From Anaerolineae bacterium (GTDB lineage Bacteria > Chloroflexota > Anaerolineae > Aggregatilineales > Phototrophicaceae), in the NCBI GenBank assembly GCA_019912965.1, contig JAIOHM010000065.1, positions 1 through 64,000 of the forward strand: a stretch of DNA of 64,000 nt, given 5' to 3'. The translations under genes were made by a program, and so were the position numbers. The notes under the pieces are model-generated. The model worked only from the letters and a program-made list of their open reading frames with translations, did not search any database and was not told the DNA's origin. Below, piece after piece: positions 34,908 through 44,967 of this stretch. Position 1 is the stretch's first letter, and the number at the start of each line of letters is the position of its first letter.

Positions 34908-36143
34908 TTGAATCAACGGAAACGCAACTGCCTACTGCGTCGGTTGACGCTGCTGGCGTTGATCGCCTGGAGTCTGGCTCTGCTGCATGTCACTCGCAAT
35001 ACAAATCACTCGGGGGTTGCCCAACTGCCGACGTTGATGATATTGCCATCGCTCACGCCATCCAGTACAGCGACACCCACCATACCAACCGCAACGGCAA
35101 CCTTCACCATTACGGCTTCGCCGACCTGGACACCCTCCGCAACGGCTACATCAACAGCAACGTTGACACCCACACTTTCGACTCGTGTAGCTGTGGTCAG
35201 TGCAGTAATGCCCGGTGTGTATGTTGCCCCAACCCCTTCACCTTTTCCTTATGGGACGGTGCTGCTTCCCGCGCCTCCACAGCCCATCGAACCATTGCCG
35301 GATGCGACTCGTGAATTTCCGCCGTTTATGGGATGGTACAGTTTTGAATCAGACTATCCAACCGTGCGCTACAGTCCACCCTGGATACCACGTCAGGTCG
35401 TTGCAGCCAGTCGGGGACAATATCACCGTACCGAGGATGTGAATGGTGTTGCTTCCGTTGCATTTGAAGGCGAGGCGCTGCGGGTACGCTATGTCGCTGC
35501 CCAGAACATGGGCATCTTTGATCTCGTGGTCGATGGTCAGGTAATTGACACCATTGATGCTTATAACCCTGATCTGATCTTCCCAGGAACCCGTATTTAC
35601 ACGCTGGAACGCGGTACACACCTGTTGGAGATACGACACACAGGTCGTAAAAACTCGGCAAGTGAAGGCTACACTATCGCGTTGGACGCGATTCATGTGT
35701 TCCATGGTGAGACAAATATGCTCATCCTGCCACCGCCAGTTGAAACACTCATACCATCATCGACCCCACAACCAGCAGCAGGTATTGAGCTAATCGCTGC
35801 GCCGCCAACAATTCAAGCGACTCCCACCTCGATCCCTCCTAGCATGGTCAATATCTCCATCATCATTGCTTATGACGAGAACGGTAATGATGAGGTCGAT
35901 CCCGCTGAAGGGGTCAATGGCATCTCCGTTCGTGTAGTTGAAATTGGAACCAATAGGGTCATCACTCAGGCGTTTACCGATAACTCTGGCTATGCCCAAT
36001 TACAAGTCGTCACTTCCGCGCAGTCGCGGGTTGTCGTTCCCTATTTTGGACAGACCTGGGATGTACCTGTTGGTCGCGCTGGTGGTGATGTTCGTTTCAC
36101 GCTCTTGCTCACACCCGGCAATCAACCAGGGCTAATCCCTTAG
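34908..36143 (+). CDS. Secreted protein with Ser/Thr/Pro-rich linkers, transfer block
   Basis: 411 residues from TTG 34908, with GAGGGTG about 8 nt upstream. A signal anchor (RRLTLLALIAWSLALLHV) is followed by a long Thr/Pro/Ala-rich stalk (residues about 48-95). A beta-rich domain comes next, with FEGEALRVRYVAAQNMGIFD and LERGTHLLEIRHTG, resembling carbohydrate- or ligand-binding beta sandwiches. After a second Pro/Thr linker, residues 320-400 resemble an SdrD/Cna-B-like repeat (IIIAYDENGNDEVDPAEGVN). It is probably displayed outside the cell, perhaps as an adhesin for mating. It is first in the plus-strand transfer operon. Confidence 0.7.
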   Translation: MNQRKRNCLLRRLTLLALIAWSLALLHVTRNTNHSGVAQLPTLMILPSLTPSSTATPTIPTATATFTITASPTWTPSATATSTATLTPTLSTRVAVVSAVMPGVYVAPTPSPFPYGTVLLPAPPQPIEPLPDATREFPPFMGWYSFESDYPTVRYSPPWIPRQVVAASRGQYHRTEDVNGVASVAFEGEALRVRYVAAQNMGIFDLVVDGQVIDTIDAYNPDLIFPGTRIYTLERGTHLLEIRHTGRKNSASEGYTIALDAIHVFHGETNMLILPPPVETLIPSSTPQPAAGIELIAAPPTIQATPTSIPPSMVNISIIIAYDENGNDEVDPAEGVNGISVRVVEIGTNRVITQAFTDNSGYAQLQVVTSAQSRVVVPYFGQTWDVPVGRAGGDVRFTLLLTPGNQPGLIP

Positions 36144-36155
36144 ACAAGGTACTTT

Positions 36156-36863
36156 ATGTCAGAGAAATACACCTTCGTCCAAACAAGGCGCATTATGCTG
36201 CTGCGCTCAATTTATGTACTGGTTATGCCCGTGATGCTGCTTTTCGCAGCTATAGCGTGTGGAACGGCAGTTACGGAGTTGGCATCCTATATTTGTCCCA
36301 CCCGTATCCCACCAACGGCAGGGACACAGCCGACTTATTTACCTGGAACACCCATCCCAACGGCAACACCGATCCCACCTCCGCCGACACCTTACCGCAT
36401 TGAGCCGCCGCAAGACTTTTATCGCGGAGATGCCATCTTCGTCGGCCAGCCCGGATCAGCTACTCGCCTGCGTTTTCGACTTCAAAGTGTGCAGGCACGC
36501 CCAGCTTCATCTGAGGGTAGCCCGCGAAATCTCTATAGCTGGTCATTAGAGATCAAGAACCTCGGTACAGCGAACTACGAAACCGTCCCGATTGCTCAGA
36601 TGTATCTCAGTCTTATTCTCACACCCAATGGGGAAGCGGCGGGAATATGGCGCACGTCAGAAGCAGCCATGCAAGCTGCGGGATTTACGGGTCAAAATTA
36701 TGATGCGATCCAGCCGGGCGCGACGCGGGTTTACCGTCTGGCAGCTTATGGTCCCGTCGGAAATGCGCGTCGTTTGACATTCGTGCTGGACGATGAGAGC
36801 GGCAATCAAATCACCTGGATCAACCAAGCCAACCCTTATTGCTCTGGCGATATAGCGGATTAA
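36156..36863 (+). CDS. Putative lipoprotein of the transfer block
   Basis: 235 residues. An N-terminal hydrophobic stretch (IYVLVMPVMLLFAAIAC) ends in a lipobox-like cysteine at 35. A Pro/Thr linker follows (PGTPIPTATPIPPPPTPY), then a beta-rich domain (FRLQSVQARP, NLYSWSLEIKNLGTANYE). It could be the envelope-anchored stabilising component of the channel, in the way VirB7 works elsewhere, but no direct homology was recognised. A start at Met14 is an alternative. It lies 12 bp after the preceding gene and 18 bp before the channel gene. Confidence 0.65.
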   Translation: MSEKYTFVQTRRIMLLRSIYVLVMPVMLLFAAIACGTAVTELASYICPTRIPPTAGTQPTYLPGTPIPTATPIPPPPTPYRIEPPQDFYRGDAIFVGQPGSATRLRFRLQSVQARPASSEGSPRNLYSWSLEIKNLGTANYETVPIAQMYLSLILTPNGEAAGIWRTSEAAMQAAGFTGQNYDAIQPGATRVYRLAAYGPVGNARRLTFVLDDESGNQITWINQANPYCSGDIAD

Positions 36864-36881
36864 CGCTAGAAGGAAAGTCGT

Positions 36882-39491
36882 ATGCCTGATTTTGCGCGGA
36901 TGATTGACGAACTGCAATACAGCATCATCGTCATGATTGCCGGTGTTCATTGGGGATTGCAAAAAGCACTCATCATGTGTGGTTACACCATCAAGTTAAT
37001 CAATAATTGGCTCATTGAAAACGCCTTTGTCCCGATTATTGCTCAGACCAATGACAGTCTGCGAATTGCCGTCGGGTATGTCTTTGTGGTCGCGCTCATC
37101 ATCCTGGGGGTTACATATCTGCTGGCCGCCTTCATCCGCCTGGATGTGGTCAGCCCGCGCAGCGCGATTATGTGGTATATCGCAGGTGCATTATTCTTTA
37201 CTATCGGGCCGAGCTTTTATCAAGGTATGAACGATTTCCGCCTCAACATTGCTCAGGTCATGTATTTGAGTGTGTTGGATGGATTAGGCTCAAACGCTGG
37301 CGATTTCTCCTCACTTGCACAGGTTACATCCGATGATCTCGATCTGGGTGAACTATGTGATTATCTCGATGTCTATCTGCCAGGGGCGACAGGCCCCGGC
37401 ACCATTGATGGTCTGGATATTGCTCTGGCTTACCTGCGCGGACACGCGCAAGACATTATGGGCTATCCACAGCCAGTATATTCGCCCAGTTGTCCCATTT
37501 ATCTACAAAATCCTAACCCCTCAACTTGGACAAATGTTGCCGGTGGGTCGATTGTGCCGATGGACTGGAATATGGAGGGTGGGTACTTTAACCACAACGT
37601 TTCGCCAATCACCTGGGATGATGTTGAGGAATCCGTCAGAGATGGAGCGGTGTCGATGGCAGGGGCGTCGCAGCAACGGGCATTGACCGCATGGCCGTTG
37701 CTCTTATTCGGCTTAGTAGAGCAGATTGTCCATCTGTTGATTACGATTGCTATGGGCATCACTTTCATCTCTTTTGGTATGGCAATTCTCTTTGCTTTCT
37801 TCAAGCGCACGGAGAGTATTGCTCAAAGCCTGATTAACCAGTGGATTGAGCTGATTGTCCAAACGACGGCCATTTCATTGATTCAGGCGCTCGTCATTGG
37901 CTTCTTCCTGGCGGGTGCGGCAACGGGCAGCGCCCCAGCCATTATCGGTATCGGCATAATCTGTGTCGTGTTCATCCTCATTACGATGTGGTCAGGTATT
38001 AAAGCCGTGTGGAATAGCTTCAACCGCCTGTTTAATGCGATGGGACAGGTAGCAGGTGGTGTTTTCGTTTCACCCGGCGCGATCACATCGGCAGCAACAA
38101 CGGGTGCTGCGGCAGTGGCAACAGGCGGTGCATCCCTAGCGCTCAGTGCTGGGTCAAATAGTCTAGCTGGTATGAACGCCCTTTACAGTGGCGCAACTCC
38201 GGCTCAGGCAGCCGGACTAACCTTTGGTGGTTCGCAGGTGTTGAGCGGTGTAACTCGGACTCTCGCGCATATGCCCGGCTTGCGAGGCACGGCGTTAGGG
38301 GATGCGGCTGAACAGTTTGCTGAAGGTGCGGCCACCCGTGAAGTCGCTCGTCACATTCCAATGGTTGGGCGGATTGCGGGGCCAATGGTAGGTGGCATGT
38401 TGTTAACAGACCGCGATCCTGAGAAAGCCCGCTACGACGAGTATGGGCGTGTCATCTCGCGCCCGATGCTTGTCCCGGCAGTGGGTGAAGCACTGGAAAG
38501 CTGGACAACGCCAATACAGGGACAAAAGCGCAAACGTGGAGCGGGAACGGCAGATGATGTGGATTGGTTTGAGGACGAAGAGGGCAATCTCACTTCGACC
38601 TTTCGCTCGGTTGCGCCGCGTCGTATGGGGATGTTCACGCCTGTTACACCCGTTGAACCTACGTCTGACTCCAACGCTGAACGCCGCTCAGAGCAATCGC
38701 GTCAACGCAGCGATTACGCCGCCGAGATGAACAGCGAAGAAATGGAGCAGCATATTTCGGAGCAGCTCGGTGCGAACCGTTCTGTGGGCGGTGGTGATAT
38801 GAGTCGCTTGGAGCAGGTAGCAATACGTTTGGAACAAAGTGCTGAAGCGATTACCCGTGCAGCACGAGAACAGATGATGCTCGGTCAATTGAAAGTGACG
38901 GGTGGTGGCGATGTCGCCAGTGTTCTGGGTGATGTGGTGCGGCTTACACAGACGGATCGTATCCAGCAGGGACGGGATACCGTTGGGGGCATCGATCATT
39001 TGACGGTGGCAGACACGATAGCGCGGGTTGTCGGTGTTACACCGGATGGCGGTGCTCATCCACCTGTTCAAAATGATTTAGCGCGGTTTGGATTATTCAC
39101 TGATCAGGCGCTCAGACTGGGAATTTCCGGTTCACAAGCCGAGCAAGTCATCCGCGAAGTGAAATCTTCACCAGAGAGCCAAATCACCGATCAGACACGA
39201 ACCATTCTGGTTGAGCAGGTACGTGCTGAACGCAATGTTTCCTATGACACGGCTCAGGAAGAGGTTAATCGGTTAGAACACACTGCCCGTGTACTTCCCA
39301 ACGAGATCACAACTTTTGGGATGATGGGGGTATCCATGCCGGAAGTCAGGGTCGAGGTGCAGCCGCAGGTAACGGTTGAACCGCAAATTGATGTTCAGGT
39401 AGATACCCCTCAACCGACTGCTTATGATGAAGCTGCAAAGACGCAAGCCGGGTTGACAGGCAGCGAACGTGTAACTGGAGGTGAAGGGTGA
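36882..39491 (+). CDS. VirB6/TrbL-like polytopic channel protein
   Basis: 869 residues. Hydrophobic segments lie near 13-35, 60-88 and 93-115, then near 270-325 and 333-375, which fits the VirB6/TrbL inner-membrane channel family. A small Gly/Ala-rich stretch (about 395-440) and a long hydrophilic C-terminal tail (500-869) follow. The tail has charged helices (RSEQSRQRSDYAAEMNSEEM, LEQVAIRLEQSAEAITRAAR). It probably forms part of the DNA channel in the cytoplasmic membrane. The stop overlaps the next start by 4 nt. Confidence 0.75.
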   Translation: MPDFARMIDELQYSIIVMIAGVHWGLQKALIMCGYTIKLINNWLIENAFVPIIAQTNDSLRIAVGYVFVVALIILGVTYLLAAFIRLDVVSPRSAIMWYIAGALFFTIGPSFYQGMNDFRLNIAQVMYLSVLDGLGSNAGDFSSLAQVTSDDLDLGELCDYLDVYLPGATGPGTIDGLDIALAYLRGHAQDIMGYPQPVYSPSCPIYLQNPNPSTWTNVAGGSIVPMDWNMEGGYFNHNVSPITWDDVEESVRDGAVSMAGASQQRALTAWPLLLFGLVEQIVHLLITIAMGITFISFGMAILFAFFKRTESIAQSLINQWIELIVQTTAISLIQALVIGFFLAGAATGSAPAIIGIGIICVVFILITMWSGIKAVWNSFNRLFNAMGQVAGGVFVSPGAITSAATTGAAAVATGGASLALSAGSNSLAGMNALYSGATPAQAAGLTFGGSQVLSGVTRTLAHMPGLRGTALGDAAEQFAEGAATREVARHIPMVGRIAGPMVGGMLLTDRDPEKARYDEYGRVISRPMLVPAVGEALESWTTPIQGQKRKRGAGTADDVDWFEDEEGNLTSTFRSVAPRRMGMFTPVTPVEPTSDSNAERRSEQSRQRSDYAAEMNSEEMEQHISEQLGANRSVGGGDMSRLEQVAIRLEQSAEAITRAAREQMMLGQLKVTGGGDVASVLGDVVRLTQTDRIQQGRDTVGGIDHLTVADTIARVVGVTPDGGAHPPVQNDLARFGLFTDQALRLGISGSQAEQVIREVKSSPESQITDQTRTILVEQVRAERNVSYDTAQEEVNRLEHTARVLPNEITTFGMMGVSMPEVRVEVQPQVTVEPQIDVQVDTPQPTAYDEAAKTQAGLTGSERVTGGEG

Positions 39492-41188
39492 GCGAGAACT
39501 ACCGCTACCACAGCATTGATGAACTCCGGGTACTGTCAATTCAGGAACTTCAAGCGTTATGGGAAGTTGTGCCGACAGATCGCCAGCGCAAATATAAACA
39601 AGCCTATGATCGTGAATTACGAAATGCGGGTGCGGCTGCCTCCGATGTCATGGAACAGCATATTGCTACCGAATTGATCCGGCGCTATGAAGAAGCCGCC
39701 CTTGTGCCAGTGGGAACGCGCTGGGCAAAAACACCTCTCCGCGTCCAACAGGCGGCTCAAGAAGGGGACGGGCTAGAATCACCCGATATACAAGATGCTC
39801 AAACATCCGGTAAACCTTCCCCTAAAATCTTGCTAGCGGGAGGACTAGTATTTCTTGTTGCTATAGTGTTCGTTATCGCGGGAGTGTTGGGGCGTGGCAA
39901 TTCAGGCGGGGAACTCGAAGTGACAGAGGAGGTATCCCCAACTCCCACGCCACTGGTCAGCCCCACACCTACACCCTTGGCACTAGAAGCTCAGGACGAG
40001 GTGATTGAAGGGGGCGACGACTCACGCGCAGTTGCCTATCCCATCAACCTTCAAATTGACAACGGGGATGATACACCGCGCGTTTGGGTGGTGCAGCGGC
40101 GCGTCATCCAAACGTCGGAATGGAATTACGATCTTAATCCCGATACCGCTTCTTTTCTCTACGGTATGTCGGTGCGTCCTGTGATCGGTATTCCTTGGTC
40201 AGAAGAGAATGCAGCGTGGTTTGAAGCAATGGACGCAGAGACGGACTTTTCGCTTCAGATGAACACTGGAGCTGTGTTGCGATTTGAATTTGCTGCAAAA
40301 ACAGAAGTACGCCGAAGTGACACCCATATTTTTCGTCAGGTTGGGCCGGGTCTTGTGTTGCTGCTGATTGGCGAAACCGATGAAGATGGACTGCCAACAG
40401 CCACCCGTACCCTCATCACTGCAACTTATCCGCCGGAACAGGAACTGCTTCGCAGTGGTGAGTTACTCGGATTGAATGCCAGCTTACAGACGGGCGAGGT
40501 GGGTGATGTGCTCATGCTCGGCGAGGCAGTTATTACGCTGCGAGGTGTTGCAACTGCTGTTGATGCCCCTGATATTCCCGCAGACCAACAGATGATCCTC
40601 ATAGATTTTGATGTTGCAACAGGGTCTGAGTCACTGGATACAACGACCTGGCAGGTTGAACTCCTTGATGAAATCGGACAGCTTTACACACCAGTTTCTG
40701 CAAATGGAAATTATGCCCCACTGCCAAATACAATTCCTGTAATGGCATCTTTTTCCGCAACAGTTGGTTATCTTGTACCGCGCAGTTTTGCTGGTGGACG
40801 ATGGTTGCTTACAGACTTAGCGGGTAACAGCGCCGCCTTCCGCTTTAGACTGGAAACACTAACACCACTGCTTGAAGTGCATTACAACGGCATCGATGTC
40901 CGTGTCGTAAGTATCACGCATCAACCAGAACAGGTGACGACACTGCTGCGGATTTACAACGGACAGTCTGAAAGCCTGCATATCACGCAGGATGACATTT
41001 GGCTCGCATTCGGCTATGCACCGCAGCCACCCGGACCACGTAATCCGGCAGAAGGGCTGAGTCCGTTTGATCTGCTGCCTGAACAGGCGGTAGACCTGAC
41101 ACTGGTATGGTATTGGGGCGGCGAACCTTATGCCAGTTTGGGTGTCGGCGAGTATCGTTTTGCTATTCAACTGACTCGCGGTTCCTGA
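39488..41188 (+). CDS. Single-pass membrane protein of the transfer block
   Basis: 566 residues. A cytoplasmic N-terminus of about 110 residues is followed by one membrane helix (KILLAGGLVFLVAIVFVIAG, near 113-132), a Pro/Thr linker (SPTPTPLVSPTPTP) and a large extracytoplasmic beta-rich region with two or more sandwich-like modules. This single-helix bitopic layout is like VirB8/TrbF-type assembly factors, but the outer part is much larger and no homology was recognised. It is coupled by a 4-nt overlap to the channel gene and ends this block. Confidence 0.65.
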   Translation: MSENYRYHSIDELRVLSIQELQALWEVVPTDRQRKYKQAYDRELRNAGAAASDVMEQHIATELIRRYEEAALVPVGTRWAKTPLRVQQAAQEGDGLESPDIQDAQTSGKPSPKILLAGGLVFLVAIVFVIAGVLGRGNSGGELEVTEEVSPTPTPLVSPTPTPLALEAQDEVIEGGDDSRAVAYPINLQIDNGDDTPRVWVVQRRVIQTSEWNYDLNPDTASFLYGMSVRPVIGIPWSEENAAWFEAMDAETDFSLQMNTGAVLRFEFAAKTEVRRSDTHIFRQVGPGLVLLLIGETDEDGLPTATRTLITATYPPEQELLRSGELLGLNASLQTGEVGDVLMLGEAVITLRGVATAVDAPDIPADQQMILIDFDVATGSESLDTTTWQVELLDEIGQLYTPVSANGNYAPLPNTIPVMASFSATVGYLVPRSFAGGRWLLTDLAGNSAAFRFRLETLTPLLEVHYNGIDVRVVSITHQPEQVTTLLRIYNGQSESLHITQDDIWLAFGYAPQPPGPRNPAEGLSPFDLLPEQAVDLTLVWYWGGEPYASLGVGEYRFAIQLTRGS

Positions 41189-41397
41189 TGTCAATTACAA
41201 GGAAATGGGCCGGTGTGTTGCCAACTTTTCTTGCCTGATCTGGCACATGCTATCTTGCACAACACTTGGTTTACGACGTAGACAGTCACTTTAGATCAGT
41301 GATATTCCTCACAGTCGCCTTAACCTGCAACCGGCTATACTCGAAAATGTAGAATTATTTATTTCACATCGCATAGCCGATTAGATTCGAGTAAACG

Positions 41398-41751
41398 ATG
41401 AGACTGCTTTTTATTATCAATGATGCTCCTTATGGCTCGGAAAAAGCCTACAATGCCTTTCGTCTGGTCATGACGTTGCAGAAGGAACATACCGATGTCG
41501 AAATTTGGATCTTCCTGATGGCCGATGCCGTCACCTGTGCGCTGCCCGGTCAAAAAACACCGGATGGGTACTACAACCTCGAACGAATGCTAAAGGGCAT
41601 GATTAATAAGGGCGCACAAATCAAAGCCTGCGGCACCTGTGCCGATGCGCGGGGTCTGCGCGAACTCAAATTCGTCGAGGGGGTTGAAATCAGCACCATG
41701 AGCCAACTGGCGCAGTGGGTTGTCGAAGCCGACAGGGTATTGACGTTCTAA
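41398..41751 (+). CDS. DsrE-family sulfur-relay-like protein
   Basis: 117 residues with the DsrE/DsrF fold pattern: LLFIINDAPYGSEKAYNAFR, VEIWIFLMADAV, then a cysteine region IKACGTCADARGL near 79-90 that holds the usual reactive Cys. Such proteins carry or transfer sulfur or act in small-molecule reduction. It begins the metabolic cargo region and ends next to the convergent TetR stop. No good ribosome binding site was seen at the ATG. The rhodanese and persulfide-dioxygenase-like genes at 47847-49296 make a sulfur role plausible. Confidence 0.82.
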   Translation: MRLLFIINDAPYGSEKAYNAFRLVMTLQKEHTDVEIWIFLMADAVTCALPGQKTPDGYYNLERMLKGMINKGAQIKACGTCADARGLRELKFVEGVEISTMSQLAQWVVEADRVLTF

Positions 41752-42336
41752 TCAATCTATACTGTGTGCTACGATAAGATTCTGAAGGGCATTCAATGTT
41801 GCGTCGGTAATCAACCGCTCATAAATTTTTGCCATCTGATGGGGTGGATAGGGCATATCCTGATCTAACCACCACTCGATCAACAACAGTAGTGAGCCAG
41901 CAATGTGGTGGGCAGCGACCTCTGGCGGAATAAGGGTTTCCTGATTGGTAAAGAGCTGCTTGCATAGGCGCAACGTGTTTGCCGCCATCCGGTCTCTCAA
42001 CCATTTGCGTACCTGAAGGGTTCCCGGGCTACCCAGCAGAATCCGATATAGATTACCATTCTCCTGAGCGTGCTTGAAAATGAGATAGCCTTCCGCATCC
42101 TGTAACGTAGGTTCGCGCGTCAAAACCTCAATTTCCCCCACAATCTCTTCCAGCTTGCGCCTGAGCAACTCGTCTTTGTCACGGTAGTGACGGTAAAACG
42201 TCGCATGAGCAACATCGGCACGTTCGGTAATTTCCTTGATAGTGATGGCATCATAGCCTTTCTCCAGAATGAGGGCGACCAGTGCATCGCTGAGTGCCTG
42301 CTGTGTTTTTCTCACCCGTCGATCTATTTTTTCCAC
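41752..42336 (-). CDS. TetR-family repressor
   Basis: 194 residues. The N-terminal helix-turn-helix (KTQQALSDALVALILEKGYD, ITIKEITERADVAHATFYRHYRD) is of the TetR type. The C-terminal helical domain would bind a ligand. The gene is divergent from the membrane protein/P450 pair, and the gap between them holds two similar TTTTGAGACA sites. It most likely represses that pair and itself until a substrate of the P450 or a related molecule is present. Confidence 0.92.
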   Translation of the reverse strand: MEKIDRRVRKTQQALSDALVALILEKGYDAITIKEITERADVAHATFYRHYRDKDELLRRKLEEIVGEIEVLTREPTLQDAEGYLIFKHAQENGNLYRILLGSPGTLQVRKWLRDRMAANTLRLCKQLFTNQETLIPPEVAAHHIAGSLLLLIEWWLDQDMPYPPHQMAKIYERLITDATLNALQNLIVAHSID

Positions 42337-42351
42337 TAGATGACCTCCACG

Positions 42352-42459
42352 TTTTGAGACACTTGTCTATTATGCTGTAGCCTGCCGTGATTGCTCGTTG
42401 ACCCTGTTGTTTCTCGACTTATGATATAGCTTATCTATTTTGAGACATTCTATCTCATA
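42352..42459. promoter_or_regulatory. Two TetR operator candidates
   Basis: The word TTTTGAGACA starts two boxes, 42352-42370 (then CTTGTCTAT) and 42438-42459 (then TTCTATCTCATA). Each contains an inverted half-site (AGACA..TGTCT in the first, TGAGA..TCTCA in the second). One lies next to the TetR start, the other just before the AGGAG of the membrane protein gene, as expected for control of both directions. Confidence 0.6.
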
Positions 42460-42474
42460 ACAGGAGTTAACGAA

Positions 42475-43563
42475 ATGGCAACTACTCATATTAAGCAGGA
42501 TATTCAACCGATGCTGAAGGGTGCAAAAGCGGCATATTATCCCTCAGGCGGGCGTCGTTTTGATCTCATCGTCTCAGTGTTATCGCTGTGGATACTTGCC
42601 GGACTATATCTGGATGGTTCTGCCCATCATCATATTCCCGATCTGATCGAAACGTTCTTCACGCCCTGGCACGCGGTTTTGTATTCCGGCTTCGCTGTCA
42701 GTGCTGGACTGCTCTTGATAACCCAGTGGCGCAACGTGTCGAGAGGCTACCGATGGTCACACTCGCTGCCGAAAGGGTATATGACATCCCTTTTCGGATC
42801 GATCATTTTCCTTTTTTCCGGCGGCGCAGATTTCCTCTGGCATACTGCCTTTGGTTTTGAAGTCGGGTTAGAGGCACTGGTCAGCCCATCGCACCTGGCG
42901 CTGGCAGTCGGTGGCATGTTGATGATTTCCGGTCCGCTGCGGGCGACGCTGCATCGCACTTCGCAGCAGGCGGTCAAAGGCTGGCACGAACTGCTGCCCG
43001 CTGTGCTGTCGCTGCTGGGGATACTATCGGTGCTGACGTTCTTTAACGGCGACTTTGCCATTATCACTTATCCGAACTACATGGCAATTCGTCCACCGGG
43101 AGATCACACCTTTTTCTATGACATCCATGCGCTCGCCAGTGTTCTGATCCCCTCGGCGCTGCTGATGGGTGTGATCTTGTTCGCACTCCGTCATTGGAAA
43201 TTACCCCCGGGCAGCCTGACCCTCTTGATTGTTGGGAACGGTTTATTGATGACATGGTTTCATCTCAAGGAGGTCTATCCATACCCCCAGGTTCTGGTGG
43301 CAGTGGTACTGGCAGGTATTATCGCTGATGTTCTCTACAGCCTGCTCAAACCTTCTCCTGTTCGAGTACTAGCCCTGCGCCTGTTTGCTTTCGGTGTACC
43401 AGCCATTCTGTTCGCCCTATTTTTCATCATGCTTATCACCACAGTAGGGATATGGTGGTCGGTGCATCTCTGGACAGGCGCTGTGTTTTTGGCAGGGGTC
43501 GTCGGGCTAATGCTCAGTTTTCTCACCCATCCGTCCGCTGATTCGAAATCGTTCTCATCTTAA
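42475..43563 (+). CDS. Polytopic membrane protein of unknown function
   Basis: 362 residues with about nine or ten hydrophobic segments (for example FDLIVSVLSLWILAGLYL, AVLYSGFAVSAGLLLI, LIVGNGLLMTWFHL). Histidines cluster near membrane edges (DGSAHHHIPD, FFTPWHAVLY, FLWHTAF), which may bind metal or heme. It is not recognised. AGGAG stands 8 nt before the ATG. It is 12 bp upstream of the P450 gene and under the same candidate TetR control, so it may handle electrons, substrate or export for that enzyme. Confidence 0.75.
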   Translation: MATTHIKQDIQPMLKGAKAAYYPSGGRRFDLIVSVLSLWILAGLYLDGSAHHHIPDLIETFFTPWHAVLYSGFAVSAGLLLITQWRNVSRGYRWSHSLPKGYMTSLFGSIIFLFSGGADFLWHTAFGFEVGLEALVSPSHLALAVGGMLMISGPLRATLHRTSQQAVKGWHELLPAVLSLLGILSVLTFFNGDFAIITYPNYMAIRPPGDHTFFYDIHALASVLIPSALLMGVILFALRHWKLPPGSLTLLIVGNGLLMTWFHLKEVYPYPQVLVAVVLAGIIADVLYSLLKPSPVRVLALRLFAFGVPAILFALFFIMLITTVGIWWSVHLWTGAVFLAGVVGLMLSFLTHPSADSKSFSS

Positions 43564-43575
43564 GGAGTTGAGTCC

Positions 43576-44946
43576 ATGACAACCGTTGCAATGCTCAAGC
43601 ATCACGCTCCGCCCGGTCCGCCGCCCATTGGCACTAATCCCCTTACTCAACTTCGCTTCGGACTGCGTGTGACCGGCGATCCACTGAATGTCATGTTGGG
43701 TTGGTTTAAACAGCATGGGGATATCGTTCACCTTCAGTTTGGCGAGACAGCACACGTTTATTTTCTCGCCCACCCTGACCACTTTCATACCGTGCTGGTG
43801 GAAAAAGCCGATCAGTTCTACAAAGCTGGCAGCTATAAGGATGAAAAACGAGGATTAGCCCGTATTCTGGGCAATGGGCTGGTGACGAGCGACGGCGATT
43901 ACTGGCGGCGGCAGCGCAAACTTATTCAACCTGCTTTCCATGCCCGCCGCATTGAAGCCTACGCCGAGGAGATGGTCAAACTTACGCAGCGTGTACTGCA
44001 ATCGTGGCAGGATGGCAAAACGGTAGATGTGAACGATACCATGATGCGGCTGACCTTAGCCATCGTCGCTAAAACCATCCTCGATACCGACATCAACGCC
44101 GATGCCGAGAAAATTGCTGAAGCCGTGACGGTCTTTCAACGTCTCGCCTTCGGGGTGGATATCTTTCCGCTGTGGCTGCCAACGCCGACACATCTCAAAC
44201 AACGGCGGGTCGAAAAAACGATGAATGATGTCGTTGCGGCACTGATTACCCAACGTCGAAAAGTGACCGAAGATCGTGGGGATTTGCTGTCCATGCTGCT
44301 GAACAGCGTGGACGAAGCGGGTCAGGGGATGACCGATCAACAAATCCGGGATGAGATTGTCACCCTCTTCCTAGCAGGACATGAAACCACCGCCAATGCA
44401 CTGAGTTGGACGTGGTATCTGCTGGCTCAACACCCGGCGGTTGAGCAAAAACTGCACAACGAACTCGACAGCGTGCTACACGGCAGACCACCGACACTGG
44501 CTGATCTTAAGAGCCTGCCATATACCGAGCAAGTGCTGCAGGAAGCCATGCGCTTGTATCCGCCTGTGTGGAATATGAGTCGTCAGGCGCTGACAGATGT
44601 GGAAGTCGGCGGGTATATTATCCCGAAAGGCAGCGAAGTCAATCTCAACACCTATGCCATGCACCACGACCCCCGCTGGTGGCAGGAACCAGAACATTAT
44701 ATTCCGGAGCGTTTTAATACAGACAGGCAAGCCAGTGTCCCCAAAATGGCTTATCTGCCATTCAGCACCGGACCGCGTGTCTGCATTGGCAACAGCTTTG
44801 CCATGATGGAAGCGCGGCTCATTCTGGCGGCGACTGCCAGCCAGTATCGTCTACGGATGGCAGCAGGGCAACCGCCCGTACAGATGGAACCACTGATCGC
44901 TTTGCGACCCAAACATGGTTTATCCATGATTGTCGAGACCAGATGA
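43576..44946 (+). CDS. Cytochrome P450
   Basis: 456 residues. The I-helix oxygen-binding motif AGHETT is at about 267-272, the ExxR helix is EAMR near 322, and the heme loop FSTGPRVCIGNSFA holds the cysteine ligand near residue 403. Length and motifs suggest a class like CYP110 or fatty-acid/terpene hydroxylases. No ferredoxin or reductase is nearby, so it must use host electron donors. AAGGAG precedes the ATG. It is cotranscribed with the membrane protein gene. Confidence 0.95.
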   Translation: MTTVAMLKHHAPPGPPPIGTNPLTQLRFGLRVTGDPLNVMLGWFKQHGDIVHLQFGETAHVYFLAHPDHFHTVLVEKADQFYKAGSYKDEKRGLARILGNGLVTSDGDYWRRQRKLIQPAFHARRIEAYAEEMVKLTQRVLQSWQDGKTVDVNDTMMRLTLAIVAKTILDTDINADAEKIAEAVTVFQRLAFGVDIFPLWLPTPTHLKQRRVEKTMNDVVAALITQRRKVTEDRGDLLSMLLNSVDEAGQGMTDQQIRDEIVTLFLAGHETTANALSWTWYLLAQHPAVEQKLHNELDSVLHGRPPTLADLKSLPYTEQVLQEAMRLYPPVWNMSRQALTDVEVGGYIIPKGSEVNLNTYAMHHDPRWWQEPEHYIPERFNTDRQASVPKMAYLPFSTGPRVCIGNSFAMMEARLILAATASQYRLRMAAGQPPVQMEPLIALRPKHGLSMIVETR

Positions 44947-44967
44947 CCAATCGAATGAAGGGGGATT

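Noticed and set aside
34898..35314. 138-residue frame inside the secreted protein gene
   Set aside because: Shadow of the Thr/Pro-rich stalk in another frame, ends abruptly and has no family pattern.
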